Source: Kiloniellales bacterium (GTDB taxonomy: Bacteria > Pseudomonadota > Alphaproteobacteria > Kiloniellales > JAKSBE01). From it: 5,768 nt of DNA. The position numbers and the translations under genes are program-made. Positions within the stretch are counted from its first letter, which is position 1. Every line of letters begins with the position of its first letter. The notes under the pieces were generated by a model that did no database searches, was not told the origin of the DNA, and saw nothing but the letters and a program-made list of their open reading frames with translations. The stretch spans positions 1 through 5,768 of the forward strand of contig JASJAL010000326.1 in the NCBI GenBank assembly GCA_030067055.1. The letters run 5' to 3'. Of the stretch, positions 1-4,954 are shown in pieces.

Positions 1-2
1 CC

Positions 3-503
3 GAATACGCATCTGACTACTACGCGGCCTACGTCCGCGATCCCGACGGTAACAAGCTGCAGGCGGTTCACTATCGAGACCGCCGCATGGCCGGACCCTG
101 CGGCGATGTCGTCTCGCACATCACGCTCGGCAGCAACAACCTGGTACGTTCGAAGGCCTTCTACGAAGGTCTCTTGGCCGTCCTTGGCCTCGAGCGGCTG
201 CCTGCGGAGGAAACCCCGGGCGAAGACCTCGCATTCGGGATTGCCGGCAGCCAGCTTCCCGTCGTCTTCCTCCAGAAGCCCTTCGACGGCCGCCCGGCCA
301 CCTGGGGCAATGGCGCACACGTTTCCTTCGATGCCCCGAGCCGTGACGCGGTGCGCGCCTTTTACGAGGCGGCCCTATCACTGGGCGGGAGCGACGAGGG
401 CCAGCCCGGCCTGCGGCCGAGGTATCATGCGGCCTACTACGCGGCCTACGTGCGCGACCCCGACGGCAACAAGCTGCAGGCCTATTGCCGTAGGTCCGAG
501 TAG
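3..503 (+). CDS. Tandem VOC (glyoxalase/bleomycin-resistance fold) protein, 5' end cut by window edge
   Basis: The reading frame is open from the left edge to the TAG at 501-503 (166 residues visible). It holds the end of one VOC unit, then a complete second unit beginning near the ATG at 87. The complete unit shows the family pattern: SHITLGSNNL at its start (His 11 counted from the ATG at 87), GAHVSF in the middle (His 78), and DPDGNKLQA at the end. Both units end in an identical 16-residue stretch, YYAAYVRDPDGNKLQA. The copies lie 417 bases apart, matching at 44 of 48 bases, with every difference in a third codon position. No stop codon separates the units, so I read this as one fused protein. 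The alternative is a separate gene starting at 87, but the ATG has no good Shine-Dalgarno sequence. VOC enzymes bind a metal and act on varied small molecules. The usual last acidic ligand is Gln here, so classical metal chemistry is uncertain. Substrate unknown. Confidence 0.82.
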   Translation, partial: EYASDYYAAYVRDPDGNKLQAVHYRDRRMAGPCGDVVSHITLGSNNLVRSKAFYEGLLAVLGLERLPAEETPGEDLAFGIAGSQLPVVFLQKPFDGRPATWGNGAHVSFDAPSRDAVRAFYEAALSLGGSDEGQPGLRPRYHAAYYAAYVRDPDGNKLQAYCRRSE

Positions 504-738
504 CCAAGCCTTCCAAGCCTGCATTTCAATGGTTTGGTCGCTCTGGCCTTCCCCAGATCGTCGAGCCGGCCCCTAAGCCACAGAAAATTTAAGGACATTT
601 TTGGGTGGCGGACCCCGGCCTTCGTGGAGAGGGATGACCGCGACAATTAGGTCGAATCCTTGTGCGTTTAGGGCTTGCGCCAACGCGCTCCGACCCCCAC
701 GTTCGCCGAGGATGTCTTCGGTCCGAAGGGGAGCAGGC
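504..738. other. Intergenic region between VOC gene and DUF1045 gene
   Basis: This gap of about 235 bases has an AT-rich patch around 583-603 but no promoter pair I can defend. A plus-strand frame runs through it from a TTG at 601 into the DUF1045 gene. The predicted residues before 739 are Arg/Pro-rich and unlike the family, so this part is treated as untranslated. No terminator hairpin with a T-tract was seen after the VOC gene. Confidence 0.5.
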
Positions 739-1446
739 ATGGACGCCTCGAAGCGGCCCCGCTTCGCAATTTACTTCGCGCCCACGGAGCAAAATCCGCT
801 TTGGGGACTGGGGTCCTCGTGGCTGGGCAGGGATGCTCGCAGCGGCTATGTGGCCGCTCAGCCCGATTGGTCCAGCGCTGCCGGCGATAGCCTGGCGTCG
901 GTGACCGAAACGCCAAGATTCTATGGATTTCATGCGACCCTCAAGGCGCCTTTCGGTCTCAAGAAGGGCCTGCTGTTCGGCGCCCTGGAGGAACGCTGCA
1001 GGAGACTCGCCGCGGAGATGGAAGCCGTGCCTGCGGTCTCGCTGGAGGTCTCCGAGCTGGACGGCTTTCTGGCTCTCATGACCGCGACCCCTTCTGTGGC
1101 GCTGCACAGCTTGGCGGCCGCCTGCGTGGAGTCCTTCGACGACCTAAGGGAGCGGCTGACGATCGAGGAGAAAAGGCGATATCAAGGGCCGGGCCTGACC
1201 GAGGTGCAGGCGGCGCTTCTGGACCGCTGGGGCTATCCCTACGTCATGGAACAGTTTCGTTTCCACATGACCCTCACGTCGCGACTGCCCGACCCTGACC
1301 GCGGGGAGGTCAAGGCCTTGGCCCGCGAACATTTCGGGGCGGCCCTGGAATCGCCGATGGCGGTGGATGCCATTTCGCTTTTCGCGCAGCCGGACGACAG
1401 GGCACCGTTCCGTGAGATCGGACGCTATCCGCTGGGCCCCGCTTGA
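739..1446 (+). CDS. DUF1045 family 2H-phosphoesterase-like protein (phosphonate-associated)
   Basis: The 235-residue protein has the start typical of DUF1045 proteins (RFAIYFAP at residues 8-15). It carries two His-x-Thr motifs: FHATL (His65, Thr67) and FHMTL (His176, Thr178). This paired HxT arrangement defines the 2H phosphoesterase fold, in which the two histidines face each other and cleave 2',3'- or 1,2-cyclic phosphate-type esters. DUF1045 genes are commonly found in C-P lyase operons and are annotated as putative phosphonate metabolism proteins. A role opening the cyclic ribose phosphate intermediate, in place of PhnP, has been proposed for the family. That role is knowledge of the family, not shown here. 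The ATG at 739 is chosen because AAGGGGAG at 726-733 gives a good ribosome binding site, and the protein then begins where the family does. A PhnZ-type oxygenase lies 173 bases downstream on the same strand, which supports a phosphonate role. No C-P lyase subunits are in the window. Confidence 0.87.
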   Translation: MDASKRPRFAIYFAPTEQNPLWGLGSSWLGRDARSGYVAAQPDWSSAAGDSLASVTETPRFYGFHATLKAPFGLKKGLLFGALEERCRRLAAEMEAVPAVSLEVSELDGFLALMTATPSVALHSLAAACVESFDDLRERLTIEEKRRYQGPGLTEVQAALLDRWGYPYVMEQFRFHMTLTSRLPDPDRGEVKALAREHFGAALESPMAVDAISLFAQPDDRAPFREIGRYPLGPA

Positions 1447-1450
1447 GGGT

Positions 1451-1470
1451 CTGGTAGGACGGTCTACCAG
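1451..1470. repeat. 7-bp perfect inverted repeat just after DUF1045 gene
   Basis: CTGGTAG (1451-1457) and CTACCAG (1464-1470) flank a 6-base loop and start four bases after the stop codon. The position suits a transcript-end or mRNA-stabilising hairpin, but GGGCTTCCC follows rather than a T-tract, so it is not called a terminator. It may attenuate read-through into the PhnZ-like gene. Confidence 0.4.
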
Positions 1471-1619
1471 GGGCTTCCCAGCCCTGTCACCGCACTTTGC
1501 ATTGATGCACGCTTACTTCTGGATGGTCGCGCGGTCCTGACTTCGGGCGGTGTTGCATCAAAGCCCGTCAAAGACCGCTGTCGGCGGTCGGCCTTGCGGG
1601 CGAGATGAGGGGCAGGAAT

Positions 1620-2180
1620 ATGGATCCAGTCGATCGCTTGATGCAGATTTTCGCCACGGCAGGAGCGCGGCGATACGACGGCGAAGAGATATCACAGCTC
1701 GAGCATGCGCTGCAGGCCGCGGTCTGGGCCCAGGCTGCGGATGCCGAAGACGGCTTGGTGGCTGCCGCTCTCTTGCACGACGTGGGGCACTTGACGCATC
1801 CGGAGCCGGAGGCCGCCGTGGCCGAGGCGATCGACGACCGGCACGAGGACCAGGGCGCCCTCCTGCTTGCAGAGTGGTTTCCGCCCGAGGTGACCGAGCC
1901 GGTGCGCCTTCACGTGGCGGCGAAGCGTTATCTTTGCGCACGCGAACCGGGCTACTTCGATCGCCTCTCGGGAGCGTCCAAGCGCAGTCTGGCTCTGCAA
2001 GGCGGGGCCTTCACCGAAGGCGAAGCGGCTGCCTTCATCGGCCAGCCCTTCGCCGAGGCGGCCGTGCGCCTGCGGCGCTGGGACGAAGCGGCCAAGGTGC
2101 CGGGGGCCCAAACGCCGGACCTGGAGAGTTTCCGGACGCTGTTGGACGACTTGATGACCGAGCGTCATCGCGGCGCCTGA
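1620..2180 (+). CDS. phnZ: PhnZ-like HD-domain mixed-valent di-iron phosphonate oxygenase
   Basis: The 186-residue protein matches the PhnZ/TmpB group of HD-domain oxygenases. These cleave the C-P bond of 1-hydroxyalkylphosphonates with O2, releasing phosphate and a carboxylate (for example glycine from hydroxylated 2-aminoethylphosphonate). Likely iron ligands are His29, the LHDVGH motif (His53, Asp54), His75, His98 and Asp155; His57, also in that motif, probably contacts the phosphonate. The HVAAKRYL motif (His98, Lys102) and YQGG/LQGG-type segment near residues 126-129 are typical of PhnZ. Tyr19 and Glu22, three apart ahead of His29, match the lid pair of PhnZ. Length also fits. ATG 1620 is preferred over in-frame ATG 1605 because GAGGGG at 1607-1612 is well placed for it. 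The DUF1045 gene is upstream. The hydroxylase that would supply substrate (PhnY or TmpA type) is not in the window, so the native phosphonate cannot be assigned. Expected to be cytoplasmic. Confidence 0.9.
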   Translation: MDPVDRLMQIFATAGARRYDGEEISQLEHALQAAVWAQAADAEDGLVAAALLHDVGHLTHPEPEAAVAEAIDDRHEDQGALLLAEWFPPEVTEPVRLHVAAKRYLCAREPGYFDRLSGASKRSLALQGGAFTEGEAAAFIGQPFAEAAVRLRRWDEAAKVPGAQTPDLESFRTLLDDLMTERHRGA

Positions 2181-2287
2181 CTGTCGCCCATCCTGCCGGT
2201 GCTCGGCAACGAATCCACGAGCATCGATCTATAAGACTTAGAGGCTATATCTTGCAGGCCTGTTAAGGAATCTTCATAACCCACTGC

Positions 2288-2316
2288 TTGACAAAGGAAT
2301 TGCCTGTAGAGATTAT
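2288..2316 (+). promoter_or_regulatory. Candidate sigma-70 type promoter for the response regulator gene
   Basis: TTGACA at 2288-2293 is a perfect -35 hexamer. At 17 bases spacing lies GATTAT (2311-2316), four of six to the -10 consensus. A better hexamer, TATAAG (2314-2319), overlaps it but at 20 bases spacing. The surroundings (about 2217-2325) are clearly richer in A/T than the flanking coding DNA, as expected for a promoter. Transcription would begin near 2323 and give a leader of about 80 bases before the GTG at 2403. This is inferred from sequence alone. Confidence 0.5.
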
Positions 2317-2368
2317 AAGTATAGCAACCGGAGGTAGCGACTCTAGGTTGTCTGGCTGGCAGGTAGGG

Positions 2369-2394
2369 ACGAAGACGAAGCGGCTCGTCTTCGT
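2369..2394 (+). promoter_or_regulatory. Perfect 10-bp hairpin in the leader of the response regulator mRNA
   Basis: ACGAAGACGA (2369-2378) and TCGTCTTCGT (2385-2394) are exact inverse complements around the 6-base loop AGCGGC. The stem ends eight bases before the GTG start at 2403. No T-tract follows, so it is not an intrinsic terminator. The start codon has no Shine-Dalgarno in the normal window. The only strong one, GGAGGT at 2330-2335, lies 67 bases upstream. The hairpin could control ribosome access, or the DNA could be a symmetric protein-binding site. Confidence 0.55.
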
Positions 2395-2402
2395 AGAATG
2401 GG

Positions 2403-2780
2403 GTGCGAACGCCCAGGCTTCTTATCATTGACGACATACCGGTGTTCTCCGCCTATGTCCGTGACGTTGCGACCGGGCTCGACTTCGATGCACGGGTTGC
2501 ACGGCACGCGGCGGACTTCCGGGCGCTGCATCGGGACTTCCTTCCCGACGTAGTCAGCCTGGACATGGTCATGCCGCAAGGCGACGGCCTGCAGTTGTTG
2601 AACTGGCTCGGCGATCAGGAATCGCGAGCCTGCGTGCTGATCCTCAGCGGTTACGACTCGAGCTTCATCGATGCGGCAAAACGCTTGGCCGAGGCCAAAG
2701 GCCACCGCCGGGTCGAGGCCCTGCGCAAACCGATCGACGTGATCGCATTGCAGTCGGCTCTTGTATCCCTGGCGGCCTAG
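2403..2780 (+). CDS. Single-domain response regulator (CheY-like receiver)
   Basis: This is a complete 125-residue receiver domain with no output domain. The acidic Mg-binding pair is Asp10/Asp11 (LLIIDD). The phosphoacceptor is Asp54 in SLDMVMPQGDG. The switch Ser82 (ILSG) and conserved Lys109 in RKP are present, so it should be phosphorylation-competent. Such proteins receive phosphate from a histidine kinase and act by protein-protein contact (motility, phosphorelay or adaptor roles). No kinase or phosphotransferase is encoded nearby, so its partner is unknown. The start is GTG at 2403, forced because an in-frame TAG sits at 2394-2396 and the domain begins right after the start. A promoter-like sequence at 2288-2316 and the hairpin at 2369-2394 suggest an independent, possibly post-transcriptionally controlled unit. 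Function beyond the fold cannot be assigned. Confidence 0.93.
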   Translation: MRTPRLLIIDDIPVFSAYVRDVATGLDFDARVARHAADFRALHRDFLPDVVSLDMVMPQGDGLQLLNWLGDQESRACVLILSGYDSSFIDAAKRLAEAKGHRRVEALRKPIDVIALQSALVSLAA

Positions 2781-3137
2781 ATCGGGCCGTCTCCGAACCG
2801 AGCCAACTTTTCCAACCACCCCGAATCCTGGGACTGAGTTCGCGCAGAAGGCGACCTAGGGCAGGATTTCTTCAAGGACGGGGCAGTCTCGGTTTTTCGC
2901 CGGGGTCCGGAATAGGTAAGATAACCGCGCGAATCGCGAGCCAAGGAGCTTGGGAAGGGGGGCTTCCCATCGGCCAAAGACTGCGACGGTTCCCGTTGTC
3001 TGCGGTCCTGGCCAGTTTTTCCGAAGCTTCGCGAGTCCGCATTGCAGGCTCGATGGCGGCCTGAGCCTGGACCCAGGGTGCGAAATGACGCGCTCAAGAG
3101 CTGAAGAGGTCCGGAATCAGAGATGCCGGAGTCAACG
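2781..3137. other. Gene-free interval of about 350 bases
   Basis: I see no convincing coding region here. A short plus-strand frame from a TTG at 2950 overlaps the next gene and has no recognisable motif or ribosome binding site. One small hairpin is visible: TGGGAAG (2951-2957) and CTTCCCA (2963-2969) around five G residues. GTTTTTC near 2892 is not preceded by a stable stem, so it does not make a terminator. TAAGAT at 2917-2922 could be a -10 element, but no good -35 partner was found. The promoter of the downstream gene probably lies in this interval. Confidence 0.5.
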
Positions 3138-3650
3138 ATGGATGACGTTGCCAGTTGGGGAGACCTGATCGTCGCCCTGCAAGAAGCCCCTAACGGCGAC
3201 CGCAAGCTGGATGCCATGGTCGCCTATCACTGCGGTGCAGTCAGTCGGGACGTGCACCAGATGGTGCGCCTCCTGATCGACGAAGGTTCCTCCTGGGACC
3301 TTGTCTTCGAGCTGATGGAAGGCGACATTCCGGCCTTCACCAGCTCGCTGGACGCCAGCGTTCCCGGCGAGAACATCGTCTGCGCGATCTTCTCGACCAA
3401 GTACCAGCGTTGGGCCGCGGTCAATCGCGATGAACACGGCGCCGAGGTTCTCGCCTGGGCGGCCGACGAGGTGCTGGCCCGGCGTGTTGCCGGACTGAAG
3501 GCCTTCCGCGAGCAGGCGGTTGCGGACGAGCGACGGGCGGAGCTTCCGGGACCGGAGATCCAACAGCCGTCGAGGGCGCCGCGCCGTCCGGAATTCCATC
3601 TGCCGGAATTGGGCGGTGCCGACGAAGAGGAGTGGAAGATCCTCTTCTAA
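3138..3650 (+). CDS. Uncharacterised protein, weakly like phage ABA-sandwich-type small proteins
   Basis: The 170-residue protein is not recognised with confidence. Residues 1-125 look globular. DRKLDAMVAYHCG (21-33), IPAFTSSLDAS (64-74) and an Ala-rich helix (104-123) loosely follow the order seen in small phage-type proteins: a G-x-R-x-LD-x-x-IA motif, a V-P-x-YT-x-SLDAA motif, and a C-terminal L-C-x-A-A-L-x-A helix. This resemblance is from memory and weak, and the segment at 34-62 would be an insertion. Residues 126-158 are rich in Pro, Arg and Glu and probably unstructured. The protein ends in an acidic-hydrophobic tail, DEEEWKILF (162-170), which could be a short docking motif. No signal peptide or membrane segment is evident. 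ATG 3138 is preferred because GGAG at 3128-3131 is well spaced. ATG 3123 in the same frame is the alternative, with AAGAGGT at 3104-3110 a little too far. mipZ follows 263 bases downstream on the same strand. Confidence 0.75.
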   Translation: MDDVASWGDLIVALQEAPNGDRKLDAMVAYHCGAVSRDVHQMVRLLIDEGSSWDLVFELMEGDIPAFTSSLDASVPGENIVCAIFSTKYQRWAAVNRDEHGAEVLAWAADEVLARRVAGLKAFREQAVADERRAELPGPEIQQPSRAPRRPEFHLPELGGADEEEWKILF

Positions 3651-3912
3651 GGCGTTGTCCGGCCAGATGGAATCGCTTCGTGATCCGTCTGTTCGGAAGT
3701 AGCGCCTTGACCACTGAGTTTGGGTGCACGACTCCCGGCCAGAAGCGAAAGCACCTGACCGAGACGTGCGCGAGATCAAGACCGGGTAGACCTTAGCCGA
3801 TCTTGATCCGGGTTGACGACTTGGCGCCCGATTGCGGTACACCGAACCGCCGTGGCGCGACCAGGCCCCGAGCCCGTGCGGCAGGGGAAGCTGAGGGGGG
3901 CGAGCGGAAAGC
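3651..3912. other. Intergenic region upstream of mipZ
   Basis: No gene is supported here. The notable structure is the inverted repeat at 3774-3808. TTGACG at 3813-3818, starting five bases after that repeat, resembles a -35 hexamer. The sequence at the proper distance (GGTACA at 3836-3841) is a poor -10 match, so the mipZ promoter is only tentatively placed here. Confidence 0.4.
3774..3808. repeat. Inverted repeat upstream of mipZ carrying GATCAAGA / TCTTGATC arms
   Basis: Bases 3774-3785 and 3797-3808 form a 12-bp stem with one mismatch around an 11-base loop. The outer eight bases of each arm are GATCAAGA and TCTTGATC. The identical pair recurs immediately after mipZ. It lies five bases before a possible -35 hexamer (TTGACG, 3813-3818), so an operator is plausible. 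It could instead be a transcript-end hairpin for the gene ending at 3650, but there is no T-tract. Confidence 0.6.
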
Positions 3913-4755
3913 GTGGACGGATCGGTGCTGATACCGGACGAGCAGGGCCGGCGACCCTATGCGCTGGTCCTGGGCAACGAGAAGGGCGGGTCCGGGAAGT
4001 CGACCACGGCAATGCAGCTCATCGTCGCCCTGCTGCGCTTGGGCTACAGCGTCGGCAGCATCGATCTCGACGCGCGCCAAGGCAGCCTGTCGCGCTACCT
4101 CCGCCACCGCGAGCACCAGGTCGAGCAGGCCGGGCTCGATCTGCCGCTGCCGAGCCATTTCCGGGTCTTCGGGAGCGAGGAGACCAGTCGGCGCAAGGCA
4201 GAAGCCCAGGAGCGCGAAAGGCTCCAGGCTGCGTTCGCGGCGCTCTCGGGCAGCGACTTCCTCGTCATCGATACCCCGGGCAGCGACAGCCACCTATCGA
4301 GGCTCGGGCACCTCAATGCCGATACCCTGATCACGCCGGTCAACGACTCCTATCTCGACCTCGACGTCATCGCCGAGATCGACCGCGAGCGGCGCGAAGT
4401 GCTGGGCCCGAGCGTCTACAGCCAGATGGTCTGGGAACAGAACAATCAGCGGGTCCTGAACGGCCGACGGCCGATCGACTGGGTGGTCATGCGCAACCGG
4501 CTGAGCCATATCGAGCCGCGCAACAAGCGCGAAATCGGCGAACTATTGCAGAAGCTGGGCCAGAGGATCGGGTTCCGACTGGCTCCGGGATTCGGCGAGC
4601 GGGTCGTCTACCGCGAGCTTTTCCTCAAGGGTATGACGGTGCTCGACCTGCCGGCGGGGGAGGGCTCGGAATTGGTCAACAGCCACCTTGCCGCGCGGCG
4701 CGAGATCGGCGAGTTGCTGCGCAGCATCGGCCTGCTGCAGGACCAGGAGGCCTAG
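3913..4755 (+). CDS. mipZ: MipZ-type division plane positioning ATPase
   Basis: The 280-residue protein is a ParA/MinD-superfamily P-loop ATPase matching the MipZ branch, close to the usual MipZ length. It has a deviant Walker A motif, GNEKGGSGKST, at residues 21-31 with signature Lys24 and catalytic Lys29. Next come a switch I segment IDLDARQGS at 50-58 and a Walker B segment FLVIDTPGSD at 116-125. VWEQNNQR at 173-180, IDWVVMRNRL at 188-197 and RLAPGFGERVVYRELF at 222-237 are regions I associate with MipZ rather than plasmid ParA. In Caulobacter, MipZ binds ParB at the origin, forms ATP-dependent dimers on DNA and inhibits FtsZ polymerisation, so the Z-ring forms at midcell. The start is GTG 3913, the first possible start after an in-frame TGA at 3892-3894. 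The purine-rich run at 3893-3900 is a somewhat distant ribosome binding site, and GTG 3925 is an alternative. No ParB gene is adjacent, as is normal for mipZ. Flanking inverted repeats share GATCAAGA arms. Confidence 0.93.
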   Translation: MDGSVLIPDEQGRRPYALVLGNEKGGSGKSTTAMQLIVALLRLGYSVGSIDLDARQGSLSRYLRHREHQVEQAGLDLPLPSHFRVFGSEETSRRKAEAQERERLQAAFAALSGSDFLVIDTPGSDSHLSRLGHLNADTLITPVNDSYLDLDVIAEIDRERREVLGPSVYSQMVWEQNNQRVLNGRRPIDWVVMRNRLSHIEPRNKREIGELLQKLGQRIGFRLAPGFGERVVYRELFLKGMTVLDLPAGEGSELVNSHLAARREIGELLRSIGLLQDQEA

Positions 4756-4802
4756 ATCAAGAACGGCTCAGATTGAGTCAATCTGAGCCGTGAATCTTGA
4801 TC
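4755..4802. repeat. Long near-perfect palindrome directly after mipZ
   Basis: The structure starts on the last base of the mipZ stop codon. Outer arms GATCAAGA (4755-4762) and TCTTGATC (4795-4802) pair. Inner arms 4763-4776 and 4778-4791 are a perfect 14-base match around one central base, so an RNA hairpin would have a 3-base loop. Only GAA (4792-4794) is unpaired on the right side. No T-tract follows on either strand. It probably ends or stabilises the mipZ transcript, and the outer arms repeat those upstream of mipZ. Confidence 0.75.
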
Positions 4803-4814
4803 GACTTCAGAAAG

Positions 4815-4867
4815 TTAGAGCATGATTCACGCTCCACGCCGTGGCGGCGTGAAACGATCACGCTCTA
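4815..4867. repeat. REP-like interspersed palindrome of alphaproteobacterial type
   Basis: TAGAGC (4816-4821) pairs with GCTCTA (4862-4867). TTCACGC (4826-4832) pairs with GCGTGAA (4847-4853). The centre contains CCACG/CGTGG. The arms differ by a four-base insertion and one substitution. The TTAGAGCATGAT start resembles palindromic intergenic elements found in many copies in alphaproteobacterial genomes (recalled, not searched). It lies between convergent genes, a usual place for such elements. Confidence 0.55.
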
Positions 4868-4954
4868 GGACGCGTCGTGGCAACTCCACGGGTCGGCGGT
4901 TCTATATGAGATGCGCACCGGCCGTAGCTACCCTGGCCGGGCCCGGACTGGCTC

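Noticed and set aside
601..738. N-terminal extension of the DUF1045 protein from a TTG at 601
   Set aside because: The extra 46 residues are Arg/Pro-rich and not family-like. ATG 739 has a good ribosome binding site.
2194..2208. Terminator after the PhnZ-like gene (TGCCG/CGGCA)
   Set aside because: Only a 5-bp stem with no T-tract following; too weak to call.
2950..3168. Short open frame in the gap before the uncharacterised gene
   Set aside because: It starts with TTG, has no ribosome binding site or motif, and overlaps the better-supported gene.
3132..3842. Long minus-strand open frame opposite the uncharacterised gene
   Set aside because: It mirrors the plus-strand gene, is rich in Arg and has no recognisable domain. 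The plus-strand frame has a ribosome binding site and more protein-like composition, although neither has a firm homologue from memory.
3913..4755. Plasmid or chromosome partition protein ParA
   Set aside because: The motifs after Walker B (VWEQNNQR, the RNRL segment, the APGFGER segment) fit MipZ, and there is no parB or obvious parS beside the gene.
3813..4793. Long plus-strand open frame covering the mipZ gene in another frame
   Set aside because: Its product is dominated by Arg, Ala, Pro and Gly with no motif, as expected for an out-of-frame reading of GC-rich coding DNA. The MipZ frame has unmistakable family motifs.
3774..4802. Mobile element bounded by GATCAAGA terminal inverted repeats
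   Set aside because: The enclosed gene is a core alphaproteobacterial division gene. There is no transposase and no target-site duplication was seen. Each end is itself a hairpin rather than a simple terminal repeat.
4937..4946. CCGGGCCCGG palindrome just past the SPOR gene stop
   Set aside because: A 10-bp self-complementary string in GC-rich DNA is common by chance, and it cannot form a hairpin with a usable loop.
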